Assembly: GCA_032871835.1 (NCBI GenBank)
Contig: CM065298.1
Coordinates: forward strand, 72,754,154 to 72,818,153
Source: Dipteronia dyeriana
Lineage: Eukaryota > Streptophyta > Magnoliopsida > Sapindales > Sapindaceae
Length of the DNA stretch: 64,000 nt
Direction of reading: 5' to 3'
Below, piece by piece: positions 9,448 to 21,399 of the stretch; position 1 is the stretch's first letter, and each line of letters starts with the position of its first letter. A program made the position numbers and the translations under genes. Under the pieces are notes generated by a model that did no database searches, was not told the DNA's origin, and saw only the letters and a list, made by a program, of their open reading frames with translations.

Positions 9448-11632
9448 CCCCGTCTTGCAGTTGTTTTTTAATCCGTTTTTGTTTTTATTTTTCAAAAACG
9501 ATTTCGAAAACGCGTTCATTAACCGTTTTTCATTTTATTTTCAAAAAAAAAAAAAAAAATCAGTGTTAAACGTGAAAGATTTGAAAAACACAAAATACTT
9601 GTTTTTCGTTTTTCATTTTTGTTTTTCACTTTTTTTATATTAAAAAAAATCTTAAACTATTAATTGTATTGTTATACGTTTGATATGACTAGTACAAGAC
9701 GAAACAAGATTTTTAAATTACCAAAGTGCCCCTCTTATATATATTATTAAAATATATATTATATATAATATATATATATTACTAAATATAAATATATTAA
9801 AATATATAATATTATATATCATATATATAGTATAATATATATAATATTACTATATATAAATATTACACAAAATATTATAAATAATAATATATATTGTAAC
9901 ATAATATATTGATATATAAAAAATATTATATAAAATATTATATATTATAATATAGAATATTTTATAATTATGTAAATATATTATATATTAATATATAATA
10001 ATAATATGTAATAATATATATAATAATATTATTATATATATATATATTTATAAAAAATATAATAATTTTTAATAGATAAAATAATATATATTACATTATA
10101 TTTATTATTACATATATTATTATAATATGTATATATATATATTAATATAATATATACAATTATATTTTTATTATATAATAGTATATATAAATTATAATTA
10201 TTTATTTATAATTTAAGAGTTTAGTTTTGATTAATTCATTTTTTTGATATGTTTTTTTGAATTAATTTTTGATGTGTTACTTTTGTTTAATTTAAAAATT
10301 ACAATACAAAAATTATATTGGTTAATTATTTAATCAATTTGTTTATATTTGTAATAATATTAAACAAAATACTAAAATTGATATTTCAATTTTTGATAGT
10401 TTTTGGTTAACCTACCAGACGCGTTTTTTCCGTTTTCATTTTCAAAATACAGCTTTCAGTATTTGCTACTGGATCAGTCCGTTTTCGTTTTTATTTTTCA
10501 AAAACGATTTCTAAAACGCTTTCGTTAACCGGGCCCCGTCCTGCAGTTGTTTTTCAGTCCGTTTTCGTTTTTATTTTTCAAAAACGATTTTGAAAACGTG
10601 TTCGTTAACCGTTTTTTATTTTATTTTCAAAAAACGGAAAAAAAAAATGAAAAACAAAATCAGTGTTAAAAGTGAAAGATTTGAAAAACACTAAATACTT
10701 GTTTTTCGTTTTTCGTTTTTCGTTTTTCATTTTGTTTTTCAATTTTTTATATAAAAAAAATCATTTTGTTTTTCATTTTGTTTCATTTAGTTATATTATA
10801 CGTTTCATATGGTTAGGATAAGACGGAACAATTGAAAAACATAATAAAATACTTATTTTTCGTTTTTCGTTTTTCGTTTTTATTTTTCATTTTGTTTTTC
10901 ACTTTTTTATATATAAAAAAATTATTTTGTTTCATTTAGTTTTATTATGCATTTCATATGGTTAGGATAAGACGGGACAAGATTTTTAAATGACCAAAGT
11001 GCCCATATATATATATTCCAGAATAATTTATTTCCAACTAGAACTAAAAGCATATATTTATTATATATTATTTAATATTATATATATTATATAATATATT
11101 ATATATATTATATAATATATTATATATTATTATATATAAGAATAAAATTATATTTATATATATTTATATATATAATATCAAATATTATATATTTATATAA
11201 TATATAATGTAATATATAATAAAAATATAATATAAATTATAATATATGTAATAATATTAATATAATATATACAGTTATATTTTTATTATATAGTTATATA
11301 TATATTGTAATTATTTATTTATAATTTAAGAGTTTAGTTTTGATTAATTCATTTTTTTGATATGTTTTTTTAAATTAATTTTTGATGTGTTACTTTTGTT
11401 TAATTTAAAAATTACAATACAAAATTTATATTAGTTAATTATGTAATCAATTTTTGATAGTTTTCAGTTAACCTACTAGACGCGTTTTTTTCGTTTTCAT
11501 TTTCAAAATACAGCATCAGTATATGCTACCAGACGCGTTTTCGGAATTCAAAACTGAAACAAAAAACACTGTTTTTATTTTCATTTTTATTTTCGTAAAA
11601 CAGCAACTGAAAAACGTTTACAGGACGGGCTC
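9448..11632. mobile_element. Two adjacent copies of one non-autonomous inverted-repeat DNA element
   Basis: The left end (CCCGTCTTGCAGTTG at about 9448) and right end (reverse complement CCCGTCCTGTAAACG, ending about 11632) form an inverted pair. A second left end (GGGCCCCGTCCTGCAGTTG) lies at 10531. After each left end comes TTTTTCAAAAACGATTT, a (TA)-rich core, the block TTTAAGAGTTTAGTTTTGA (near 10213 and 11324) and ACGCGTTTTTTCGTTTTC-like sequence. Copy one (9448 to about 10480) is thus followed by copy two (10531-11632), with a partial extra end between them. No protein is encoded. The termini resemble those of short hAT-type non-autonomous elements, but I could not find a target duplication, so the superfamily is unassigned. 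Confidence 0.65.
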
Positions 11633-11943
11633 TTAAAAAAATCAATTTTAAAAAGAAATAAATATGGTCCTAAATTTTTAAGAATAGCCATCGATTATAT
11701 AAGAGATCAACAAATAAATGGTCCTAAAACAATCAAAATAAACAGAGTGAACAAATTTGCATGAATTTTTGAGTAAAAGATGGACAAAAAAATCCAATAA
11801 AATCTCACACACTGTTCTTCATTATCTCACCAAATACCATACATGATAAATATCCAATGTTTCTTAATAGCAAAACAAAAACGCAACACAATTATTGTTA
11901 TTACACTTGTCAAAGTGACAAGACTTTTCCCAAAAAAAAAACA
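11633..11943. other. Non-coding spacer
   Basis: AT-rich sequence between two non-autonomous elements. I see no gene, repeat or signal that I can support. Confidence 0.5.
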
Positions 11944-13139
11944 AAGGCATTTATGGTGTTGACACTTGGATGGGATGGGACGGGATGGAACAGGATAGGA
12001 CAGGATAGGACAGGACAGGACTGGACTGGACTGGACTGGACGAGACAGAACAAGTTGTTCTGTATCGTGTTTGGAAGTCTTGGGATAAAACTGTTAACTG
12101 TATTATTACACGTTTGGTATGACTGACACAGGATGGGACAAGAGGTTTAAATTACTAAAATGTCCTTATTAATTTTAGAGACTTTAAAGATTAAAAAAAA
12201 AACTAGAAAGCAAAAACAGTTGAACTACAATCGTTGAACTTAGTACATCATCAAGTTTATTAAGTTTATCATCTGATCTACACATAATACAAAAGCAGAA
12301 CAAGAAAACAACTTGATCGTATTCATACCATCGTTAATTGCAAATCCATGAACCATACTAACAAACACATTTGTTTTCCAGACCAAACTAACACCGTAGT
12401 CTGGTTTTATTCACACTGAGCACATTTTTTTTCCAGATCACATACCAAAAAAAAATATAACAAAAATCACAAAGTCATCAACTGATCCTGATAATCATCA
12501 CGATCGGTCCATCAGCTTCTCTCACTCAAAACAAACGAACTGGGTTGTTGAAGATGACGAACTTGCCGCCGCCGAGAAACCAAACCAATTGGAAGTGGAG
12601 CCAAACCCTAAACATCGCCGCCACCGCGAAACCAAGCAAACCCAGCTGCCGCGAAACCAAGCAAACCTCGTCGCCATCGTGAAACCCACAAACCTCACCG
12701 CCGCCGTGAAACCCAACAAACTCAATCACAGAAAACACCGGTCACCACGAAAACTAATGTCGATTGGGTTCGATTCTTTCTCTTTTTTCAGACTGGGTTT
12801 GAATTGGGTGTTAGTGGTGATGAGTTTGATCTCTATAGATCGAACGAAAGAGATAGAGAAAGAATTGAACCTAAATCAAACCCATCGAACGAAGGAGAGA
12901 GAAATAGTGAATCAATTGGTGGTGTATATATATATGTAATTTTTGGATGGTTTGAGGGCAAAAGTGTCTTTTTCACACTTGTCCCATGCATGAGACAAAG
13001 CTGGCCGAGGGTTTGAAGTGAAACAACTTTTTGTGGTTTTTGTCCCACCTTACCCCGTCATGTCCCATGTTAATAGCGCGTCAAACGCGGGATAAGAGAA
13101 AGTTGTCCCGTCCCGTCATGTGTACCAAACGCACCCTTA
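11944..13139. mobile_element. Non-autonomous DNA element with GGGTGCGTTTGGTA-type ends
   Basis: Reading inward from the right end on the minus strand gives AAGGGTGCGTTTGGTACA then ACGGGACGGGACAA. The left end at 11944 reads AAGGCATTTATGGTGTTGAC and then TGGGATGGGACGGGATGG, a diverged inverted match. The left subterminal region holds a minisatellite of GGATAGGACA and GGACTGGACT units (about 11971-12050). The interior has a GC-richer block (12540-12740) with repeated CCGCGAAACC/GCAAACC motifs that resembles a captured low-complexity exon. There is no transposase. Target duplication not identified; the ends are judged by eye. Confidence 0.55.
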
Positions 13140-14625
13140 AAGAAACTCTGACGACTAACAAATATCTCAAGGAGTATTTGATACTCTCGCCACCACCAAA
13201 CCACTCTCACTCTGATGGAGAAGGAGAGTATAGAGTCTAGATTAGGATTGGCGAAGGCTAGTGGAGAAAGGAGTAAGGAGGGAGGGAGATGACCAGCTGG
13301 TGCATCAAAGGGAAAGAGACAGTCAGCTGATGCAATGGTTTCGTTGTCATGGAGTTCGTGGCCTTGAGGATGTCCTCCATTGGAACCAGATATCCATTTG
13401 GGGTAAGGGTCGATTGTACAAATAGTGGCATTAGTTGAACATTAAGCTTTTTTACAATACTGAAGAAACCAATAGAGACCTAATATGAACTTACAAGTAA
13501 TGATTACAACAATTACATCAATAGAATCACAATACACTTATCATCAAGATGAACAAACCAGAGAGAAAAGAGATCTGAGAAACTCTGAAACGTTAGAGAA
13601 AATCAGATAATGGTTTCTCTCTCATTCGCTTCTGCTTGACTTCTTCTATTCTTCTTATCAGATAAGATCTAGTCAAGCAACGAAGACCAATCACCACACG
13701 CCTAGTCAACAAGGAAATCCTGACTCAGCCTCGTCTGATTGCATTAAATAACCAAAACGACATCGTTTCACTTAGTTCACAAATGGGTCTGATAAGAGCT
13801 AATGGATTGTGCAATCATAATTGGGCTTCACCTGGGCCACAGAATGGGCCTTCAACTGAATACGATGGACTACTAATATCACAAACATGTTTTCAACAAA
13901 CGTATAAAATGTACAAACATATTATTGTACTAAAAAATCTCGGTTTCTACAGATCCACAAATATAATTAAAAATACATTTCTGTCTCCTACTTATACTAA
14001 TTTCATGCAATTGAAAAAAGGTTTTGCATTCCACATGTACTAGTGCTTGTCGAACATTTCATGTGAAAAAAAAAAAGAAGCATGATGGTGAAACAAAGAA
14101 CTCTAAAGATGTAACTGCTTCCATAAACGTAAATATCAACAACATATGAACTTCCAAAAATTGAGGTATCAATAAAACTATGTATAAACAATATACATCT
14201 CCGATGAATAAAAAAAAAAAAAAAAGAGTAAATGTTACACCAGCTTAAAAACCCCTTTGCTAATCACGTCTTTGTACCGTAAGAATCAACAATTGGTCAA
14301 TTTCTAGTTCGGTTAATAAGGGGAAATAATACTGTTGCGTATTATACAAAATAACTTTACGAGCATTCATATTAAAAAAAACTTTTTTATAATAAAAAAG
14401 CTATACAACCCAAAATACACATTTAGTTTTCTTCTGTTTCCTCACTCCCACAAAACATATAGAAATAATAATAAAAGAAATCAATTAGCAAGCTAAATAA
14501 AACATTGGATTACCCTAATATATAGTTGGATCAACCTTAAGAACATCAAGATTAAGCGGCTTAACCGATAACACAACACATTTAATATTCACATGTGTGG
14601 CCCTATATGATGGAATTTTTCAACA
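13140..14625. other. Mixed non-coding DNA including LTR-like sequence
   Basis: About 13425-13890 has the character of a short copia LTR read on the minus strand, but I could not fix ends or a target duplication. The interval to 14625 must contain the 3' LTR of Copia-A, because a polypurine tract immediately follows at 14626. That LTR begins (minus strand) TGTTGAAAAATTCC at 14625; its outer end is not recognisable. No gene is visible. Confidence 0.4.
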
Positions 14626-14640
14626 ATCTCCCACTGTGCC
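14626..14640 (-). promoter_or_regulatory. Polypurine tract of Copia-A
   Basis: On the minus strand GCACAGTGGGAGAT precedes the LTR start TGTTGAAAAATTCC. This is the plus-strand primer site expected immediately upstream of a 3' LTR, and it resembles the tract of Copia-C (CCAAGTGGGAGAT). Confidence 0.75.
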
Positions 14641-15054
14641 ACATATGTAACTTTACAAATGTGTAGGACTTTATGAGCTCCAAAATTTTGCTATCACAAT
14701 TTTAGGGTATATCCGAACAATCTCGTCCATTGATTATACCGACATAGGATCAAAGCGGTTTTCGTCACATTCAGCGTGACTAAACCCATCAATGGTCACG
14801 TATACCAATATAACCAAATGACATAGATCAATCATGGATGCGTAACATGGAAATTACATGCAATGTGATCTATACATGTCTATTCTAACTGGTCATACTT
14901 TATTCCTTAGTGAGATCAAAACTTAACACAATGTAACAGAGTGTAATTAACCGAATACTTTATTTCTGATCAGAAAATATCCAAATACATAAATGCATAA
15001 GTATATCCAAAATCAAATATAGAGCAATAAAATACAAAATTATACAAACTCCCA

Positions 15055-15773
15055 CTATAATTTGATATCCTCACACAAAATAACACTCATATGAGCAGTG
15101 TGCTCATGAAAGACCTTGGGTGGTAATCCTTTTGTAAGCGGATCTGCTATCATGGAGTTTGTCCCAATATGCTCTATAGATATCTGTCCACTCTGCACTC
15201 TTTCCGTCACAACTAGGAACTTAATGTCAATATGCTTTGACCTAAATGAGCTCCTGTTGCTGTTAGAATATAGCACTACTAACTTATTGTCACAATATAG
15301 TTTGAGTGGTCTTTCAACACCCTCCATAATGCGTTGCCCAGTGACAAAATTCTGTAGCCATATTCCATGGTTAGATGCCACATAGCATGCTACAAACTCT
15401 GCTGCCATGGTGGAAGAAGCTATGAGTGTCTATTTGGCACTCCTCCAAGAAATAGCTCCACCAGCCAACAAGTATATGTAGCCTGATGTGGATCTCCTAC
15501 TGTCTTGGCATCCATCATAATCGGAGTCGGAATACTCTATGATCTCAAACTAATCCGATCTCCTATATGTGAGCATGTAATCTTTTGTTCTCTTCAAATA
15601 CCTTATAACTCGATTGGCTGATATCCAATGATCCATCCCAGGGTTACTTAAATATATGCCTAACATACCAACAATGTACGCAATATCCGGATGTGTACAC
15701 ACCCGAGCATACATTAGACTCCCTACATATGCATAGGGAATCTTCTGCATTTCCTTAGCTTCAAGGTTACTTT
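15055..15773 (-). pseudogene. Copia-A pol, C-terminal reverse transcriptase to RNase H
   Basis: The C-terminal part of a copia polyprotein. RNase H-region stretches AAEFVACYVAS, KLYCDNK, SKHIDIKF and IADPLTKGLPPKVFHEH are present, ending at the stop at 15055. Upstream (15550-15773) lies the end of the reverse-transcriptase region with MQKIPYA and ARVCTHPDIAYIVG. RNase H would remove genomic RNA during reverse transcription. Between about 15400 and 15550 the frame is disrupted by stops and shifts. The coding sequence stops abruptly at 15773 at an insertion and resumes at 18019. The enzyme is certainly inactive. Confidence 0.85.
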
Positions 15774-17421
15774 TATTGGGGTTTATGCCCTAAAGATGTA
15801 ATTTGTAAATGGATTTATGAAATAAAAAAATAAAAAAGAAGTTCAATTCATTCATGTTGTGTTGTTTATTTTATAACTTGTGCATATATTTAACATCCAA
15901 GATTGCCGGATGTAATCTCGAACTGTGTATATGAGTGTCATATACAGATGGATACATTAAGAGATGTGAAATCTAAAGAGTCCATAAATAGCAATAAAGC
16001 TGGGTACTTTATTTGTGGTTAATCTATAGTTGCGGTCCATTCCGTAATGTACGATGATTCTATCCTGAATTATTCATATGAGATATGGGAATGGAGGCAC
16101 CTTGTATGATGTGATCATATATGACTGGGTCATGATCTATATGGATCTCTCACCAAGATCCGTTTACCGATGAGATTCATATATATCAACTAACGATAGC
16201 TATATGTGGGTGATCTTAATCCTGAGTGTCTTGTCGACTTCTTCAGGTTATATCGTGGTCTTTGATATACCATAGGTGAGGTCGGATGCTGTTCCGGATC
16301 AATATACTCCGTATGTCGAGATTACGGTTTGGCTTGTGGCTGGAAAGGTTTGTACACAATAGTGGAATCCATTCATTCTTGTGAAAAGTAAATGGGAGTT
16401 CCCTTAAGGGTTGATCCGGGGTTTGGACAATATGAGCGCTCTCCTAATTCCGTAAGGAAATAGGATTTATTGTTCATTATAGAATCAACGGTACTTAAAG
16501 CATATATGTAATTAGAGGGGTATAACGGACATTATGACCTAGCTCTAATTATGAACTACTGTGAAGGATCACACCACGTGCAATAGCTATATCAATGGAC
16601 ACCGAGTTGTATCGGTCTGTGTAAAAGCGTCTACAGTTGAGAGAGTACAACTTCGGGTTTTTAGTGGAATAACACCGGAGTTAATAATCAAGGAATATTA
16701 ATTAAAGAGTTTAAATAATAATTCTGATGATTATTGGAGCTCAAAATACTCTGGGTCCATTAGGTCCCCTTTCTAGCCCGATTGATTTAGGTAACAAGGG
16801 TCATGGTTAATTAATTGGATTATCCAATTAATTGTGTTACAAAAATGACACGTATATATTCGAGAATTAATTGAATAATGAGATTATTTAATTAATGAAT
16901 GTTAATAGTTAAATTAATTAAATAATTAGATTATTTAATTATATTGATAATTATGAATTATTAATTAACTATTAATTAGAGGGTGTTAGTTGATATATGG
17001 ATTTATGTGAAGATAAAATAATAGGATTATTTTATTTTTACTAAATCATTTATCTAAGTATTTAAATTTAAGTTTAAATTTAAAATACTTATTATCACTT
17101 TTAATATATTAGATATATTTGAAAAAGATAATTAAAAGATATATATCAACTAATAACACAAGAGATTGCATTGGATGCAAATTGGTGTGTACATGAAACA
17201 ATAGTAAAAAAAAAAGAATTTACATAGGATGCAAATACTTAATATATATACATATATATGTGTGTGTAAAGCAAGCAGTGGCATGAAATATATATAGATT
17301 TGGTGGGTTAAAAGCAAGCAGCAGATATATATATATAAAGTGAGCAGCAGTGCAAAGATATACAGATATAAAAAGCGAGCAGCAGTGCGAATATATATAG
17401 ATATATTCTTGAAAAACGAAG

Positions 17422-17422
<1 letters not shown>

Positions 17423-17462
<40 letters not shown>
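17423..17462. repeat. (TA)n microsatellite
   Basis: About 40 bp of uninterrupted AT dinucleotides inside the LTR-bearing insert. The apparent reading frames through it are compositional artefacts. Confidence 0.9.
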
Positions 17463-17463
<1 letters not shown>

Positions 17464-17834
17464 TTATGTTTTGTGTGTTTTTGAAACACATAGAAGAAAG
17501 AGTTTCTTCAATTCTCTCTACATCCTCCATTCAAGTTCCTGAGACCGTGACGCGCCCACACGCAGTTACCAGTTCCAGGAGATAGCGAGGAAGATCGAGT
17601 GGTTCAAACAGGAGCACATTGAAAAGTGAAGGAGCCTCTAAACGTTGGTATGTTTTTCTTCTCTTTATATCAATTTCAATTTCCCGTGTTTACATAGTGT
17701 ATGTATTAGTTCCGAAAAAAAATTACGATCCAAAGTTCACTGGTCCCAGATACAGATTTGATCTGTATAAAAAAAATAATAAAAAAAATAAAACCAAGTT
17801 TCGCTGTGTAACCGGTGAACGGGTTTCCAACAAT

Positions 17835-17846
17835 TGGTATCAGAGC
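17835..17846 (+). promoter_or_regulatory. Primer-binding site for initiator Met tRNA
   Basis: TGGTATCAGAGC, the usual plant copia primer-binding site, two bases after the CA that would close the LTR. The 11 bases AATTGGTATCA recur at 18005-18015, next to the right end of the insert. Confidence 0.8.
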
Positions 17847-18018
17847 AAAGGTAGTGGCGACTGGCCGATCCTTGGGAACTCTCACGCGTGATCGTGTGAC
17901 GAAGCGTGGCTCTCCGCCAGGGGGCTTCTTAGAGGAGTGTTCTGATAGGTATCTGTGGGTGTCACCCCAAGGAGTTGGGACCGTGCCCACACCCATGAGA
18001 TGGGAATTGGTATCAACA

Positions 18019-19430
18019 ACTTTTAGGGCACTGATTGAGACTGAACTTGTCTCCCTTAGCGACAAGGGTGTCACCTGGCTTGTTGTCCTACATGCCAAAC
18101 CTTTTGAGCACTGTATCGATATAGCTCATTTGTGATAATCCAAGAATACCCAGAGAGCGATCTCGTTGTATCTAAATCCCTAATACAAAAGAGGCGTCAC
18201 CAAGAACTTTCATCTCAAAATTCTTTGATAGAAATCTCTTGGTTTCATGCAACATACCTATATCATTTGTGGCAAGCAGTATATCATCGACATATAAAAC
18301 CTGGAATATGTGCTTACTCCCACTGAATTTATGATACACATAATTATCAATAGCGTTTATCTCAAAACCAAACGAGATAACCACTTAATGAAACTTATGG
18401 TAACACTGACGAGAAGCTTGCTTGAGTCCATAGATGGATTTTGTCAATTTGCAAACCATATTCTTTGGGTCTCCCGACTCAAAGTTTTCTAATTGCACCA
18501 TATAAATTGTTTCGTCAATGTCACCATTGAGAAACGTCGTCTTGACATCCATCTGATGAAGCTCAATGTCAAAATGTGCAACAAGTGTCATGATTGTCCT
18601 GAAAGAGTCTTTCGTTGAAACCGGAGAGAGAGTCTCTTTATAGTCAATCCCTTCCTCTTAGATAAAGCCTTTAACTACAAGACGAGCCTTATACCTCTCC
18701 ACATTACCTTTTGAATCCCTTTTGGTTTTAAATATCCGTTTACAACCAATGGGCTTCCCACCTTCTGGTAATGGGACAAGTTCCCAAACCTTATTGTCTT
18801 GTATAGACTTATACTCCTCATTCATGGTATCAATCCACTTTTGAGAGTTGGAACCCTGCATGGCTTGATGGAAGTTGATTGGATCATTTTCCATCATTCC
18901 AATGTCTTCCTCATCTTCCTGGAGAAATACGAAAAAAAAATCGTCCGGAATAGTATTTCTCCTTTCTTTAGTAGATCGCCTTAATGGCATTGGTTCTTAA
19001 GGTTGTTGAGTTTGTTCCTCAGGAACAATTACCTCATCTTGAATGGGGATTGTTCAACATTGTGTGGTTGAGGATCCAGATTCGCTTCTTGATCAATGAC
19101 ATGTATAGAAACCTGTACATTGTCAAAAGCGATAGTGGGAATCGAAACCGATTATTCCTCAAAGATAATGCCTCTAACCTTATTTCTCCCCCAAACTCAA
19201 CATCCTCAAAAAAATGTTGCAGTTCCCGTTTCAAAAATTGAACTAAATATGGGCTCATAAAACTTATAGCCCTTAGATTGCTCAGAGTAGCCAATAAAGT
19301 ACCTGCTCACAATTTTGGAGTCCAATTCCCATTCATGTGGCCTGTAAGGCCTTGCCTCAGTTGGACATCCAAAAATGTGAAAAATGTTTTAGACTAGGCT
19401 TTATGCTTGTCCAAAGCTCATAAGGCGTTT
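18019..19430 (-). pseudogene. Copia-A pol, integrase C-terminus to reverse transcriptase
   Basis: Read on the minus strand, the segment starts with the end of integrase (TPYELWTSIKPSLKH-like and RPYRPHEWELDSK), passes a linker rich in acidic residues with LRRSTKERR, and enters reverse transcriptase: SQKWIDTMNEEYKSIQ, GCKRIFKTKRDSKGN, MDVKTTFLNGD and the catalytic LYVDDILLATND (about 18274-18304). It would copy element RNA into DNA. Several stops and shifts break it (for example after KGFI near 18658 and at the KTF region). At its 5' side it joins gag directly, so protease and most of integrase are deleted. At its 3' side it is cut by the LTR-bearing insert and continues at 15773. Confidence 0.85.
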
Positions 19431-19823
19431 AGCAGTTTCATTATTCTCTCTCTTTTTGCCCTTATCCTTAGAGGTGCTATTCAAATGAGCAATTTCGGTC
19501 ATATCTTGCTTCATTCTCTCTTCCTCTTACACATAATAATAAATGAGCTCATTAAGAGTCCATTACTCCCTTTGACAGTTGTAACTGACCTTAAACTGAC
19601 TGTACTGTGCAGGCAGTGATATTATTACCAAATACACGAGCTAGTAGTCAGACAACTCGAGCTTCAGTGCCTTAAGCTTATAAGCAATATGAGACATTTC
19701 CATAACATACTCCCTAATGTTCCCTTTGCCTTTGTACTTCATAGAAATCAAGCTTTGCAAATGCAGTGCTTGTTTCTGTCTTATCGTTTTTCACAAAATG
19801 CTTTTCAATTTCGGTTAGGAACT
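19431..19823 (-). pseudogene. Copia-A gag, C-terminal part
   Basis: The minus strand encodes a capsid-region stretch with MKYKGKGNIREYVMEMSH and LVYLVIISLPAQYSQF, closely parallel to Copia-C gag (54030-54233). Gag would form the cytoplasmic particle in which reverse transcription occurs. It ends downstream at a deletion junction near 19430 and is cut upstream by the Sirevirus at 19823. Removing the Sirevirus and one GAACT makes the frame run from KAKEF (29486 side) into LTEIEKHF. A frame change and a TAA near 19533 show decay. Confidence 0.82.
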
Positions 19824-21399
19824 TGAAACAAATATTATGGTGTGTTTAATATTAATCTAGGGGGGTTAATAGATTTTAATCAAATTTTACCCAATTTTTG
19901 TTAATGGTCAATTAGACGAAAATACTCCTAACTAGTCACAATAATATCACAAGTGTAATAAGTGCGGAAATAATAAAGACACTTGAGATATACGTAGAAA
20001 CCCTCCAAATGGGAAAAACCACGGGCTGTTAAGTGCGCCACACTAGAACCTCGAATCCACTAATGGCAAAGGAATTACTGCTTAATCCCGGTTTACTCCA
20101 CTACCACTACCTAATCCCGGTATAAGTGAACCAAGTCTATCTTGCTTGCGATTTAAGCTACCTACTCCCGGAAGCAACACAAGTCTTACTTCTCAATAAA
20201 GAGATAAAAAGTCCTATGTGAATATGTGATGATATTCAATGAACAAACAAGGCTAGGAAACCATATATGCTTATCTAGGATAATGAGATGACAAATAATG
20301 CAATCCTAGATATCAAGTGCTAAATGACATGTTTAAGAAGCTTAGCTAAACATAGATTAAACAATCCTATGAAGCTATCACAATATCATGGCATCACAAC
20401 AATCTCTAATTTGTATCTAGAAAATCTTCTAAGAGCATACAAATAATTAAAGAGAATGTTTAGCAAGTAAAACACTTAACTTGTAAGAAGATAGTGAAGA
20501 ACTTACCAAACAAGATGTGATGAAGCAACCCTATCCATTGATGCACTCTAAATGAACTTAGATGATGCAAGATGAAGTTTTGATGCACATGGGAATGCTT
20601 TGAGTGATTAAAAATGAGTTCTTGAAAGTGTTTTTCCTTTTAAATGTGTTCTAAGGAAAATATTTGATGTTCTGAACTCTTGCACGACCTTAAAGCAATG
20701 AGTTATATATATATATGAGATCCAAACAAAGTGATGTCATTTTGGAAAAAACATTCCAGCTTCCTCTGTGTGCGCTGGTGACATGCGCTGGTAGAGTAGC
20801 GCACCACCAGTGCACAACCTATTTTTACAATAGGCGCTGGACGAGTGGCGCAACACATGCATAAATTCTCTGGAATGTTTGCGCTAGTGAGGTTGCGCTA
20901 GACGAGTGCGTACCACCAGCGCATGCCCACTTTTTTCAACTGTGCGCGAGTGCAACAGCGCAGCTCAGTGGCGCAACACATGCGACGATCCACTGGAATG
21001 TTGCACTGGTGAGGTGCGCTGGTCGAGTAGCATACCACCAGCGCAAAGCCTACTTTTTAATCACTCAAACACACAAAATCAACAAGTTCAAGAGTGATGA
21101 AAGTGCATCATATTCTAATGCCTAGCATGACATGAAACTTTTAATTACAAGATGCAAATATATCAAACAAGAGTCATTTAAATCAAAATGCACACAAGAA
21201 TAAACACACTACATATATGAATAAGAGTTATGCATGAATATGTGAGTGTGTTCAACTATCTCTTCAAAACAAGTAAGCACAAGAATTTTACCTTCGGTGC
21301 TTCTCCTCTTGAGGTCTTGAGAGCCTAATCTACCCTTACATAATAACCCAAATGTGATTTGTTCACGAAATAAGCCAATCAACAATTGAGGACTTTACA
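19824..21399 (-). repeat. 3' LTR of the Sirevirus
   Basis: Starts TGAAACAAATATTATGG and ends GAGGACTTTACA on the plus strand, matching the other LTR end to end. It contains a palindrome array at 20768-21048 and the AAAAACCACGGG motif common to minus-oriented copia LTRs here. Confidence 0.93.
20768..21048. repeat. Palindromic repeat array in the 3' LTR
   Basis: Repeated TGCGCTGGT, GAGTAGCGCACC and ACCACCAGCGCA motifs form about five inverted pairs, spaced by lower-GC DNA. The same array, with small losses, is at 28853-29131. Conserved palindromes in the regulatory part of the LTR are a known feature of Sireviruses; function is unproven. Confidence 0.8.

Larger units (their letters stand above)
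15774..18018 (+). mobile_element. LTR-retrotransposon insert: one LTR plus primer-binding site and leader, no second LTR
   Basis: The insert sits inside Copia-A pol between two copies of ACTTT (15769-15773 and 18019-18023). The uninterrupted target is recoverable from the reading frame, which supports both edges. An LTR-like unit (15774-17832) starts TATTGGGGTTTATGCCC, probably a decayed TGTTGGGG, and ends TTTCCAACA. It is followed by TGGTATCAGAGC (17835-17846), which complements initiator methionine tRNA and marks the start of an internal region. About 170 bp of leader follows, and the insert ends AATTGGTATCAACA. No coding region and no 3' LTR are present. Alternative: the whole 2245 bp is one solo LTR whose end happens to contain a PBS-like string. 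Confidence 0.75.

Noticed and set aside
9720..10200. Centromeric or telomeric satellite
   Set aside because: The TA-rich core has no regular monomer and lacks the plant telomere repeat. It is the body of a non-autonomous element.
12522..12939. Possible small gene on either strand
   Set aside because: Both strands are open over a repetitive GC-rich block; no domain and no splice context. Kept only as a possible captured exon.
17150..17585. Tyr/Ile-rich open frames
   Set aside because: They read through a (TA)n microsatellite.
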